Of a stretch of DNA of 64,000 bases, positions 52,708 to 64,000 are shown in pieces (within the stretch, counting starts at the first letter, position 1; each line of letters begins with the position of its first letter). Under the pieces are notes generated by a model. The model saw only the letters and a list, made by a program, of their open reading frames with translations. It searched no databases and was not told where the DNA came from. The DNA comes from Odiellus spinosus (Eukaryota > Arthropoda > Arachnida > Opiliones > Phalangiidae): positions 20,237,320 through 20,301,319 of the forward strand of contig OY987230.1 in assembly GCA_963920705.1 (NCBI GenBank), given 5' to 3'. Made by a program: the position numbers and the translations under genes.

Positions 52708-53996
52708 GATTAACTATTCTTTAAACCTAATTAATTTTGATTTTTCTTCGAAGAATATCGTTAAATTTTCATAATAAAGTTTAGCCCAGGCATTTGGGCA
52801 AACGTAACGCGTAAACCAAGGCTTCAGAGAAAGTTCAAGAAACTTTCAATAACAAAATACAAAGCGATATACGAGTATATCTTAGCAGCTGCACTATAAT
52901 TTATACAAACTTTCATATATATAAGAATTTTATAATTTTTTTAATCAATTAAACTACATTTAAACAATATTAAGTGAAAATGTTATCGAAAACTTTGCCA
53001 CCTTGCGCGAACAAGCGCGTGGACATAAATTGATAAAAAAAGCAGACGAATTAAATTGTCCAAGAGCAAGGCGCATGTGTGGCTTTAATCGCAAGCAATC
53101 TCCTCCTATTGGTTGAGTGTTTGCCTCAGAAATTCAAACATAGAGGCTTCCATGCTTTTTTGTAGCGGACAACTAAGTCCGATCTTTCCAACCTTTTCTA
53201 TCATATTTAGGAGTTGCTTGAAAATAAGAGTTGATATTTTTCTTAGGTTTCGAATAACGTAGATTCAAAAAACGTAAAATCATGAAAGTGGTTCTTCAGT
53301 TTTCATTTACCTTTTAAGGAAAAATTGAGTCAAGTCTCGAGAGAGAGTATGGACTTGAAAGCAGAGGCTGCAAGTGATACTGAACTGATTGTCGCATATT
53401 AGTCTAAATAAAATTATCAGTTCGTTTTCAATGAGTGCTTGGTTATTTTTAATTCCGCTAAACTATAGGCTAAATTATAGGCTTAAATCCTATAATTCAT
53501 TATACTTGCAGTTTAAGTTGAAACGATTGAAATAATGATAATTTCCTGAAGTAGGCCTATTTTTAAGTTGCTTAAAGGAATGGTGCGGTGTTAAAATATT
53601 TTTGCTGCAAAGCCTTTAGTTAAACTCAAAACCAATTTTTCAAGTGTTAAAAAAATTTAAAATTAAGTATATTTTTAAATAAACAATTAAAACAAATTAC
53701 ATTGAGGGCACATAGGCGCCCGTATGAAGCTTTCCTGTAAAGCAAGAGCGCATTCGATACGTCACTTCAAGGTTTTTATTTCGGCAATAATCTGATTGGC
53801 CAAAGTAACTTGGCTCAGCTTTTACTCAATGGTAAATTTGACTACTACGCGCTTGAACGTTAAATCGACGACAGGTTATAACGGCAGTGCTCGCCAGTCT
53901 AACGAACGGGACGCCGACTGAAGGAGCATCTAACCCCGGTAAGCTGTAGCCTAGGCCTAACTCCGTCGGCGATTCGGACTCTCGGAGAGTATCGTC
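52708..53996. other. Intergenic region upstream of exportin-T
   Basis: 1.3 kb without a supported exon. It must contain the exportin-T promoter. No clear core promoter word could be assigned. Confidence 0.4.
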
Positions 53997-54083
53997 ATGC
54001 CGCGAATAGATCCGTTTGAAGTTGAACCAGTGTACACGGAAGAAGAACTTTTAATTAGAGAGACTACAGGAAGAGCGGAATAA
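53997..54083 (+). CDS. Short 28-aa frame, possible relic
   Basis: ATG to two tandem stop codons encodes MPRIDPFEVEPVYTEEELL then IRETTGRAE. The (P/D)xFEPxYTEEEL pattern recalls the start of P2X7-intracellular-like proteins linked to arthropod DNA transposons, but this is only a resemblance. No splice donor precedes the stop. It runs into the 3' flank of the minus-strand THAP exon. Confidence 0.25.
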   Translation: MPRIDPFEVEPVYTEEELLIRETTGRAE

Positions 54084-54137
54084 TAATGACGGTATCGAAA
54101 ATTTAATTGACATAGACCAGATGAAAGAAAATTGCAC

Positions 54138-54329
54138 CTGACAAACTCTGTAATCCAACTTCTTCGTAGGCAAAGGCTTAGTATAATACGCGGCTTTCAC
54201 TGTTTCTTTAGCATATTTTAGCCATTTTGACGCGAGTTCGGGGTACTTTAAATGATCAGGAACCGTATAAAAACTTAGTCCAAACCGAGAACTAAAATTT
54301 TTGCATTCTTTTATAATACAACTTGGCAT
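54138..54329 (-). pseudogene. THAP-domain zinc finger, isolated first exon
   Basis: ATG at 54329 starts MPSCIIKECKNFS, matching the N-terminal C-x4-C of THAP (C2CH) DNA-binding domains. SKWLKYA supplies the conserved Trp and RVCQ supplies the third Cys, after which a CAG/GTGCAA donor ends the 64-codon exon. The His and the AVPTIF-type box would be in the next exon, which I cannot find downstream. THAP domains occur in P-element-type transposases and host transcription factors. It is either a gene fragment or the first exon of a gene with a distant continuation. Confidence 0.55.
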
Positions 54330-55224
54330 TTTGAACTTTCTTTAAAACAACACCGATTAAAAAACGAAGGATTCTAGACTTTACTGTCTCAGACTCTCTC
54401 CCCTCGGAGTCTCATTTCATTGGTTTATAAGTTATTTCTATTGGCCTATCAGATTGCTAGCCTGGCCAAGCACGACAGAGAAGTTTAGAATTAGGGGCAA
54501 AAGGGCCACGTCAATACTAAATTTATTTTTAACTATAAAATTATTATTATTATTAAAAATTAATTTTGAGTTATAAATTTCTGTTGCCAAGAGTGCTATT
54601 GACCCTTAGAGGCAAAAAAACTTTATGGGTGAACCATTCCTTTAAAATGGTGGCACAGACCTTTTCAATGTTTAATTAGTCACTTACCCAAGTATTCGAC
54701 TAACAAAGATTGCTTATTAAATAAAAGTATTTTTATTGTGATCAAAATTCTTCAGTTTCCATCAATACTTCGAAAAATCATCGGAACATTTTTATATCAA
54801 TAACGGTTATAAACGGGTATTTACAATTGAAAATAATAAATAAAATGGGAAAGATTTAACGAAACATAACGTAGATAAAACCTCTCTTTATATTGGTAAA
54901 AAAATAAACAAAATTTAAAGTTCAAATCTCACAAAATCTCTTCCCCCGTTACGGGGTATAATATCAATTAATCTTATAGGAAAAGTGTGGGAAATGTTTT
55001 GGTAAACAATTTATTCTTTCTTTAAACGCAATGTCGCGAATGGAATGTCGTGTCCAAAGTAAATGACACAAAAATATTGATAAATCGACTTTGGAGCATT
55101 CGGCGTAATTATAAATTTATTCTACTTAAAATTCAACCCTAGTCCACTTGGAGGAAAAGCCTTTTTTCCTTCAACAAGATGACTTACGTTCAAAAACGGT
55201 ACGGTTCGCGAATTTGAACCAATT
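54330..55224. other. Intergenic region between THAP exon and NOX5
   Basis: AT-rich 0.9 kb flanking the NOX5 stop. An AATAAA-type word on the minus strand is present in the T/A-rich stretch near 54830-54910. No gene is seen. Confidence 0.35.
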
Positions 55225-58200
55225 TTAGAAAATTTCCTTCTTAAAAGTAAATCCAAAATCGTTGCACTTAGTATGCAAAAGACGTCCGACTTCGGCCGGT
55301 CCGCAAAAGAAAACGGTCACTTTTCCTTTCTTTTCGCGAGAAATCTGAGCGAAAACCTTGTCAACAATCGAGAAAGGTTAGATAAAGCCTAAAAATTTAA
55401 CGCTAAGCCTAATTCGTCGCGATTTGATAAAAAGTACTTACTTCATCCCAATCGGGTCTTCCTGGTTTGGTTCTGGTCTTGAGTCCAGTGATCAAATCTC
55501 GTTTCTCCTTGTCGTGCAATAAATCTAAAGCTATCTGTAGACCAAGAGCTTTCATATCGTTCTTGTGCAAGGCGGAAGTGATGTACATGTGAATGTCCAA
55601 GAAACGATCCTTATCTTCAGCCATTTTGGCTTGTTCCACTTCCAGTTCGCTCAATAAACTGACGAACCATTCGAAAGCGTCTTGGTTGCGGTTAATCCAA
55701 AAGAAATCCACCTGAAACGCGTTCCAGTTTTAACCACGTACTACACCCTCTAGATTTAACTTTTTACTAACCTTTTTCAGGTTCATGATGTTGGATGGAA
55801 TAGTATCAACCCAGGTTTGTTGGCACCACGGACAAGAATGATGAGATTTCTTGTATCTGTGGACGATACTTTGAAGAATACTCGCGAAAGGCGTGACTCC
55901 GATGCCAGTAGCGATAAGAACGGCGTGTTGCGCCCGGAATATGTGACTGGAAGGTGATCCGTAAGGTCCGTCCAATCTAATTTGCATACGATTGTTCCAG
56001 TAAATGGCTTCGCCTTCGTCTCGCAACTGAACGTAACTATCTCCGAAAGATCCGATCTGCGACGGCGACAATCTCCTGGTATTGTAGGAATTAATAGTAG
56101 TGACGGAAGCTTCTTCGTCCGCCTCGGTTTTCAAGTATATAACGTTGCGTTTACGCTTATTGGCGTCATCGTCGGTTTTCTTCTTACGGTATCTCCTCAA
56201 AGCTTGTCCGATATCGTTCAAACTCGGACGTTGGCTAGAACTAAAGACCCTTCTCAAAGATCGACCCGGGTTCATAGCCGTTACTTTGATACTTCCGGTG
56301 GTTCCCCCTCGAGGCAATTGACGTCGACCATCGGGTGAGGACATAGTATGACGCACTGTTTGCTTGGCCGGCGGTTGAAGGCTCATTTTGGTCATCGGAA
56401 ACGCTAATGGACTTAAATTAACGTCCATACTTGGAGGCGACGAATGACGAGCCATTTCGGGAGGGGTATTATGTCCCGATCCTTCGCTCGAAGACGGGGC
56501 GGTTAAGGAAGTGGTCACTTGAGCCGGAGGAGCGGGAGGTAAACCCAAACTCAGTTCGCGTTGCAGCAAATTGCGCGTTATAGTACGCAACACGACTGGA
56601 GCGTTTCCTTCAGCCGCGTTGTCGTTCTGGTCGAAGAGGACGTTGGTATAACCGGAACTGTCTAAACTATCTAATCGGTCAGCTTGCGGACGTTCGACGG
56701 CTCTGGAAGTCACTTTTTGAAATTGGGTGTATAAACTGTTGGTCCAATTACCAGTGCCTCTAATATGCAGCCATATAATCCCTATATTTGAATATAAATC
56801 AAATTATAATTGCAATTAAAAGTAATTCTTTCTACGATAACGAACCATCTTCTTCCGGAGCGCTACTGATGGTAAACGGATGCCATTCGTGCTTGGCGAT
56901 TTGAGGAATGTTAACGAAGATATAATCTCCAGGATGATAGATAAAGTGGAGCGGACGTTTTATAACTAAATGGGTCACCTGAAACAAGAATTACCTTTGA
57001 AGTTTAAACTAAAATTAAGTTTGAATCTAAATTTGAGAATGTACTTACTTTGGAGGGTAAAAGGACGGCTTTTTCGACGTAAGAAACGCTAGTGGAAGGA
57101 CTGATAAAACGATAACCTCTGATCAAGAGCTCCACGACAAAAATTGATCCTGGTAGAATGAACCATTTCCAAAAATTTCCGCCGTGCAAAATAAGCAGGG
57201 CGAAGAAGGCGAAGTACAAGAGATGAACGTAGTAAAAGACTTCGAAGTATTCGTTCCTTCGAACGCAAGGCATCGAACTCAGGAACATGACGATCAGAAC
57301 GGACAACATTATCCAACCGGTCATGCAAGCACCCCCGCCAACCCAACCGATATCGTACTTGTAATCGATCAACAAACTCGATAAAGGAATCGATGTTAAT
57401 CGAGATATGTACGCTAAGAAAAAGTACCATTTTAATTAAAAAAATTAATGAAATTAACCAAGTACTTTCGTTACTAACCGAAATTTAAAATGTGCATAAG
57501 CGTATGCGTCAAACTAAATATAAACACGAACACTCCCGCGAGTTTGTGGAAATATATGTGACTGTCTAAAGGCAAAAACTCGGAAAGTCCTTGAACCCGA
57601 AGTAAGGTGATGCTCCTCCGAAGAACGCACGCCAGAAGAAATGCACAAAGAAAATTCAAACACTGAGCTACACGCGAGATTTAAAAGAAGAAGGATTAGT
57701 ACCATATTAAGACATTAACCAATAATCGTTCACGCGATGATTTCGTACCGCAGCCTCTGGCCACCATGAAGTAACCGTTGGTATTATAGTACTGCACGAT
57801 ACGGGAAGCGAAAAGGCCCACCAGAATGCAAAGAAACGCGATCAGAAAACAAACGCTGTTAAGATTGTTGCTTATGTATTTCCAACTCAATTTTCTGGGT
57901 CGATACTTGGCGCAGAACTTTTTGGGCATGGGAGGAATCAACCAGTGTTCGACGCTCATAGACAAGTTTTCGATTAGACCGGGATGACGCGCTAGCTGAT
58001 CCCTAAACTCTTCAAAATTGATGGCGCCGCTGTTGTCGACATCAGCTTCGTTGAATAACATATAAGCTAAGGATTCCGTCTCCACCTCCGAAAAGGATAA
58101 GTTATTCTCTTTCATGCATTCTTTGATAACGCTACGCATTTCGGAAAGTTGAATGGCACCGTCCCCTTAAAGTGATAAAGGTTTAAATTAGGCTTTTGGA

Positions 58201-59123
58201 TTTTAGATTGATTGATAGGGATAAGTAATCCTTTGAAAAATAGTACTGTAACTAAAATTTCAGGACATCCTATCTATTGTAAGTCCCTAAGTCCCTTAAC
58301 TTCACTAAATAAAGTGACCCAAGCTTTGCGGGTGGTGTCATATCAAAGTAACCAAATGGTTAAGAAGGATAATTACCATCAATATCGTAAACCGCGAAGA
58401 CGTGTCTCAGTTTCTCAACGGGTGACAAAGTAGAAAACCTGCGCATGGCTGTCAAGAATTCCTCCAAGGAGATGGTCCCGGAACTATCAGTGTCGAACAT
58501 TTTAAACATTCTTTCAGCGAAAAACTCCTGCGTTTATTTCGATATTTAAAACAAAGTAAACGATGGTATTAAAACAATTTTCTATCGAAACAAATAAGAG
58601 GGTGTCATCGCGATAAACTAACGAGTCTTTACATTTTTAGACTGAATGATTTTCTTAAATTCTTGGAGTCCGATTTCTCCCTTGGTGCCGCACGTCTGCC
58701 TGAAGACATTCTCGAGATGTTGAAGCGTTTCCGGCGTTAAACCACGGCTCGATCTACCGCAAGAAGCGACACACGAAATTGTTACAAGCTTATTTAAGCG
58801 AGAGATTAATTGTGGTTTAATTATAAATTAAGACTATTCAAGAGTGTCAAAGATTTTTCCAGTTTTAAGTAAAGGATACGTCAAATGTGTTTGTATTAAC
58901 TTAATAAATGCAATATTACTAATTTTGTAAATTATTTCCACTTCACCAAACTTATAAAACTATCACTAGCTGGCCAAATATAATAACTCTATAAAAACCT
59001 AAGTAGTATGTTTATAGTGTTTATTAAGAACTAATTACTTGGCTTTGGACAGTTGCGATATGAGGTTCATGGAGAATCTAGTAGGATCTATCACGTCGTG
59101 GGTGGTCCCCATTTCGGCCACAC
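55225..59123 (-). CDS. NOX5: NADPH oxidase 5 (calcium-regulated), 5' end missing
   Basis: Membrane flavocytochrome moving electrons from NADPH through FAD and two hemes to O2, producing superoxide; gated by calcium through EF hands. Exons: 59039-59123, 58633-58753, 58377-58527, 57749-58165, 57479-57667, 57049-57413, 56846-56978, 55772-56781, 55442-55711 and 55225-55356 (stop); all phases fit. EF loops are one degenerate ([12 protein letters not shown]) and three canonical ([36 protein letters not shown]). Six-helix heme core has His pairs in [10 protein letters not shown]...SLTHTLMH and YYVHLLYF...LILHGG. FAD site HPFTIS; NADPH site [12 protein letters not shown]-terminus [10 protein letters not shown] to KKEIF. 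No peroxidase domain is present, which separates it from DUOX. A disordered Ser/Arg/Pro insert of about 190 aa sits in exon 55772-56781, between FAD and NADPH lobes. The first exon(s) upstream of 59123 were not found. Confidence 0.93.
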
Positions 59124-60090
59124 CTAAGTCGAGGAAAGAAAGGAGAAGAAAAAAAAAAAAAGTTTGAAATTTTCAGATCTCTGTCAACCACTCATTACAA
59201 CGTCAAAATTAGCACCCCACCCCCTAAATATAAGATACTTTAAACACTGCACTAATATACAATTAACAAGTTTCATTCGTAATAGCTACTCTACGTTTAG
59301 ACCCATAAAACTTGATAAAAATAAGGTACAAGCGTGTTAGGTTATCTTTAATCAACTATATTTTGTATTTAGAATTTAATCAGTTTAGGAAAAAAAATCA
59401 ATTGGTTTACTAATTATTTAAATTAAGCTATCTAGGATCCAATTATTTTATAAGTAGTTATTTCCCATTGACGAACTTGTAACAGGTATCACGATATCAA
59501 CCAACTATGGCAATACTGTTTTATTGAAATAAATATCCCTGTTGGAACTACAGTAATGCGAAATCAGTTCGAAATTTCAATTAAATCTTCATCTCTTCTC
59601 AATTTTGACGCATTAGTTTCACGGAGTTATGAGAAACAACCCCATAGGTTTAGTGCGCGTTGAAATTTCAACCTGATCCGATTGTATTGCATGATTATAA
59701 ATTTTGAATCATTTTTATTAATGATCCAGTTTTCGAAAGATTGAAATTGATGGAAAAGAGAAATACATTTCTCTAACACATTTTTTTAGAAGGTTTAATT
59801 GAAAAACATACGTTCACCCCTACAAGTTGGACTAGGACTTATTGACTCAAGGTGCACGGTTTCTGATGGCATTCACTATATGGGTTTAAAAGACTTAACT
59901 ACGAAAATAAAGCAACATAATGTAGATGTATACAATGTAGTTTATCTTGGCACCAGTCTACCTATATTTCACCTTTTCCCTCTATTATCCACTATTATCT
60001 CAAATTAAATGAATAGTGTGTTTATAACCTCAAGATCTGTAAAAGGGAAAATGCAACCTATCATTGAAATAGGCCCAATACAACAATAAA
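59124..60090. other. Upstream of the last identified NOX5 exon
   Basis: No exon that joins in phase 1 to 59123 was recognised here. The 69-codon plus-strand frame at 59799-60008 has no supporting feature. Confidence 0.35.
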
Positions 60091-60091
60091 A

Positions 60092-60273
60092 AAATAAATT
60101 TAAAACTTACCATCAAAATTGACTTGGCGCATTCATTGACCAATGACATTGATCGATAACTCCTTATAATGGGTATGCATGATCTCCATGATCAATGTCA
60201 TTGGTCGCTAGAGTTCAGGATATATCCAGGAATCCAGCTAAGCCTATTTTGATGGCGAGTTTTAAATTTATTT
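60092..60273. mobile_element. Small inverted-repeat element (about 180 bp)
   Basis: Outer arms AAATAAATTTAAAAC then (T/C)(T/G)(A/C)CCATCAAAAT at 60092-60121 and inverted at 60244-60273. An inner perfect inverted pair GACCAATGACATTGATC (near 60139) and its reverse complement (near 60198) could form a second stem. Non-coding MITE-like structure. Confidence 0.65.
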
Positions 60274-60704
60274 CTAGTTTGTTTTTAATTTGTTTTACAT
60301 TTGGATTAGGACTATTTAAAAGATAAAAAATTATTTGTTAGGTTTCATTCTCCCTTTAAACCTCACCAGGAACGCAACGAATTAAACTCCAATAAACCTA
60401 TAGTTTTAAAACAAAAAAAAGTTTTAAAACTTTCTGGCGCCGTTCTTAATTAACAAAAGTAAACACATGAATAATAAATACACCGTTGTTTAGTTAGAAT
60501 AAGTTTGAGAATTCATTTGGTGCTAATATAGGTCCATCTTCTATCTCTTATAAATGAAATCATAGAAATAATAGGGTGCCTAACTTCGAGCCCAATATAT
60601 TTTCAAACTGATTTCAATTACAACCTTTATTTTCTCACTGGAGGGAATTATATATGGTACGATTATTTTGCGAAGTGTAGCCCATATTTTCCTGACTATT
60701 TGTT

Positions 60705-61340
60705 TAAAGTGAGACTGTCACGGAACTCCTAATAAAAATTGAGTAGCATTTTCGGCTAGATCATTAAAAATCGATTCAAAATATATATACATTTGTCATG
60801 GATAAAATTACCGCGACAGTAAAAATACATTTATAATCGCTATTTTCAAAATTTAAATAGAAATTTCATGTAACTACGTCATCACTAACAAGGTCGCGTG
60901 GATATTGTAGAGCCTACAGTTAATTTCGCCCGTTCTGTAACATAATAACGTCACTTTCGCGCGGTATTTTTAGTAAAAGTACTTAATCCAGAAAGTCCTA
61001 CCTTTCGTATGAAAATTATCGTAAAAATAGACTAAAGCTAGGTTCACTCTTTACACTTTGAACCCGTTTTCAAACCTAATATTAAAATCGACTCTTCGAG
61101 ATATTAATTGGGTTTATTCTTAAAATATATCTACTGGTGACCCAGAAATTTTATGATTTGACCTTTTCATAACGTTTTAAAAATATTTCAAAGCCTCTAC
61201 TAAAAACGCGGCTAGTATGTATTTTTGACATATACATTTTTAAGTTTCTTTCTAACGCGTCAACCCAGGGGTTTAGAATTTTGATTATGGAGTTTTAATA
61301 GTTTTGGTTAAACCAATAAAATGGTGACCGCCTCACTTTA
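60705..61340. mobile_element. MITE of the TA-flanked family, long copy
   Basis: About 636 bp. Left end TA-AAGTGAGACTGTCAC; right end, read inverted, TA-AAGTGAGGCGGTCACC. Shares ordered internal words with 22139-22440 and 25757-26203, and has an additional interior segment near 61040-61320. TA at both borders fits a Tc1/mariner-type origin. Confidence 0.7.
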
Positions 61341-61863
61341 AAATAAAAAATATTTTATTTAATAAAAAGGTTTTGTATTTTTTGCTAGCAGGGTGCCACT
61401 CACAATGTTAGACACCCCTATATGCTCTGGTATTTGGGCCAGATTAATAACTCCGCGATTTTATTCTATAAACGCTTTAATATATCATTATGCAATGTAA
61501 AAAATATTTTTGGATATAATGGTTATAAAACGTCAAATTGAGAAATGGATATTAAATTTACACGGACTTAAAAACTAATATATGTATAAAATTTAAATCA
61601 AATTTCACACTTGGTTGTTAATAAATTACGGGAATTTCTATATGATTTAAGTTTAAAATTAATTTTACCACCACCATGGAGAAATAAAAATCACATTATA
61701 GATTGTTGTTAAGAAACCTTGATTTCCCTGTTAGAGCTCCGAGTTTATGTAACTTTAATTAATTGGATAGATCTACTGAATTATATTCAAATGTTATTCG
61801 TTTACTTAAAAATAAATTATCATTCCAGTTATCCTGTAAAATTATCTGAGTTGTACGTTCGGA

Positions 61864-62143
61864 CAAGGAGGATTAGACAAGGAGAAGAAATGTGGGGACG
61901 GCGCGGTTCCTACTGCGTCGGCCTAAACTCCCACTCTGGGAGAACAGGGGTAGAGACGTTTCGTGGTAAAATGTTGTCGCGTGGGTAAAACGAATCCTTT
62001 ATGAGACGCGCTAGCTAGCGACCACGTGACAACAGTTTACCTCGAGAATTTCCTATCCCCCTTTCCACCCGAGTGGGAGGTTGGCTCTTCTCTCTCTAAC
62101 TCAACGCAGCCCCACATTTCCTCTCCTTGTCTAATCCTCCTTG
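61864..62143. mobile_element. 280-bp MITE with 7-bp flanking duplication
   Basis: Terminal inverted repeats of 34 bp with one mismatch (61864-61897; 62110-62143). Each TIR contains CAAGGAG twice, separated by GATTAGA. The element is flanked by direct repeat GTTCGGA (61857-61863 and 62144-62150). Its interior is GC-richer than its surroundings and non-coding; the plus-strand open frame 61719-61988 crosses its border and is not a gene. Confidence 0.8.
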
Positions 62144-62248
62144 GTTCGGAGAACAAAATTTTAAACGTCTATTTAAAAATATAATTAAAATCTAAAAGCT
62201 TGCTTTTATTTATTTTCTTCAAATTGTAAGTTTAATTTATACTTATAT

Positions 62249-62667
62249 CAGAGGTATATAATAACCCCCTTCGGGGGGGAAGTATGAAATTTAGGCAAAA
62301 TCGACGAACAACAAGTGCCCGGCGTAAATCGCTGCGGATCGACACACCGCTTTACTCCCAAAAAATAGTTACACCATTTTGAACCTCACTAAGTTTTCCC
62401 TACGCACACTTCCGGAACTTACGAGCTGAAGTCAACCTTCGACTCCATTTTAACAGACAGCCTGACTCCTGAGACAGGAAGTTCTAAACACAAATCGAGC
62501 CGTCTTGTTTATACAAAGACTATTTACTAGAGTAGCGACATTGAGAAGTCCAGCGCGAGCTAGTGGCCTAGATAGTCAGCAGCGGGCTCTTGTTGTTCGT
62601 GATTTTTAGCATTGGTAGTATAGGGGCTTTCATACTTCCCCCCGAAGGGGGTTATTATATACCTCTG
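62249..62667. mobile_element. 419-bp hAT-like MITE with hairpin-bearing TIRs
   Basis: TIRs of about 40 bp (62249-62289; 62628-62667) begin CAGAGGTATATAATAAC and each contains its own hairpin CCCCCTTCGGGGGG; the left copy has one extra G. Flanking duplication CTTATAT (62242-62248 and 62668-62674). CAG-A-G ends fit hAT-type termini, although hAT duplications are normally 8 bp. Interior non-coding. Confidence 0.8.
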
Positions 62668-62879
62668 CTTATATATATCTTCGGATAAACCCTATCCATT
62701 TAACTATTATCTGAATTTAGAAATTAAATTTTTTAGACACAAATCAGAATCCGAAATTAAAATATCTGAAAAAATATGAATAACAGAGGATATTTGGTTA
62801 TACGAAAACATTTTATTAAATAAACTGTTTTTCTCAACCATAATGTGTCTTTAATTAATAATATTAAAAGTGTTATATA

Positions 62880-63240
62880 ATTTAACCCAATAAAAAGTTA
62901 TATTTAAATATATGCAAGTTTATTTAAAAACAAGTTATATTTAAATATATGCTAGTTAATTTAAAAACACGTTATATTTAAAAACATACATATATTTAAG
63001 TTAATTTAAAATTAAGTTATATTTAAATATATGAAAATTTATTTAAAAACACGTTATATTTAAATATACGCAAGTTGATTTAAAAAGGTTATATTTAAAT
63101 ATATGAAAGTTAATTTAAAAACACGTTATATTTAAACATATGCAAGTTAATTTAATATTAAAAGTATTATCTAACTTAACCCAGAATAATTTATATTTAA
63201 ATATGAATATGTTCCATTTAAAAACTAATTTTAAGTTATA
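62880..63240. repeat. AT-rich tandem array, period about 37 bp
   Basis: About eight imperfect copies of a unit containing GTTATATTTAAATATATG(C/A)AAGTT then AATTTAAAAACAC. Units vary in length by a few bases. Likely a local satellite. Confidence 0.8.
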
Positions 63241-64000
63241 TTTAAATTCGAAGACGATAATCATAGTAACTAAAAACTTTAAACAAATCTACAAAATTGT
63301 AGGGTGGTGAAACATTAAATTAACTTAAATTACACTTTAAAAACGATATTTAAAATTTAACCTCGAAAATTAAACGTTAGTTTAAGCTGGTTGGGAAACG
63401 TATCACTCGGACCAGTTTGTAAAAAAGAAAATGGTTCTGAAAACGATTGCCTTATATATATTATTCTCGGTTATTTTAATAGTAAGGGCAGACACCCAAA
63501 ATGTAGCGTAAATGGCGTAAAATTAAACGCAATTATAAACCACTACGTCAATGTCAAGACAGAAATATGAATTGCAAAGGAACATAAGAGGGTTGCCAAA
63601 GATACACTCACTCACACTCTCTTTGTATGAAAAAAGAAAAAGAAAAAAAAATGGAGGTTTTGAAAAGATCATGACGGCCCATTTAACCATTATTCTAAAG
63701 TAACTTTTCACCTAGATTCCTCCTCACCTCGATCACAGCGGATTATTATAAAGCGAAGATTAAGAATTATCCATTCAAAATCTTATGACTAGATATTACC
63801 CGTCCAGAAATGAAGGTCTTTTAAAATATCATTAAAAATGACGGATTTATATTAATTAGTTATGTGGGATATACTTTTTTAACTGTAAAGTTAATTCTGA
63901 ATTGAATTAAATTAATTAAATTTAATTACTGAAATTATCCTTACTTTGTTTCAGTTCTTTACAAAATTACCTGAACATAGCTACTAAAACTGTTCGAAAC
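63241..64000. other. Unassigned right end of the window
   Basis: AT-rich sequence with no exon I can support on either strand. A NOX5 5' exon could lie here or beyond the window. Confidence 0.3.

Noticed and set aside
55225..59123. Dual oxidase (DUOX)
   Set aside because: EF hands and oxidase core could suggest DUOX, but no peroxidase-like domain is present. The EF-hand number, the [16 protein letters not shown] region and the C-terminus match NOX5.
61719..61988. 89-codon plus-strand frame
   Set aside because: It crosses the left boundary of the 280-bp MITE, so the frame was created by the insertion.
62880..63240. Centromeric satellite
   Set aside because: Only about eight AT-rich units in a gene-bearing region; a local tandem array is the simpler reading.

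Overview
This is a eukaryotic, very probably arthropod, nuclear genome window. Genes are split into many exons by short AT-rich introns with GT..AG ends. The DNA between genes is AT-rich and carries many small inverted-repeat (MITE-like) elements. A tract of (CCTAA)n, the arthropod-type telomere repeat (TTAGG on the other strand), is present near 26.95 kb. The sequence does not settle species or class.

Layout: 57-8713 (minus) holds a rootletin-type coiled-coil gene whose 5' exon is not seen. 10597-12546 (plus) holds a six-exon secreted protein with a degenerate Cu/Zn superoxide dismutase domain, an N-terminal coiled coil and a Gly-rich tail. 14151-22859 (minus) holds a secreted pancreatic-lipase-family enzyme with a PLAT domain; its signal-peptide exon lies 5.4 kb upstream. 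22.9-28.5 kb is gene-poor, with MITE copies and one element carrying telomeric repeats. 28549-45907 (minus) holds the YLPM1 (YLP motif-containing protein 1, ZAP3) orthologue. It contains one 4.6-kb exon with two large arrays of a 30-bp unit encoding a Gly/Met/Arg/Asp/Ser decapeptide. 47069-52707 (minus) holds exportin-T, with a 33-bp minisatellite in one intron. 54138-54329 (minus) is a lone THAP-domain exon. 55225-59123 (minus) holds NADPH oxidase 5 (EF hands plus ferric-reductase core), open at its 5' end. 59.1-64 kb is repeat-rich and holds at least four inverted-repeat elements plus an AT-rich tandem array.

The genes are housekeeping or tissue genes with unrelated roles (ciliary rootlet, extracellular SOD-like protein, lipid hydrolysis, nuclear RNA/phosphatase scaffold, tRNA export, superoxide production). 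Nothing suggests an operon or a transferred cassette. Exon models were built by hand from splice signals with reading-phase checks. Most joins keep frame, but exon edges may be off by a few bases where marked as approximate.

The most unusual content is the repeat biology of the YLPM1 exon (two arrays homogenised with different synonymous codons inside a larger internal duplication), the SOD pseudo-enzyme that has lost two copper ligands, and a 184-bp transposon-like element whose interior is telomeric repeat and which has an 8-bp target duplication.
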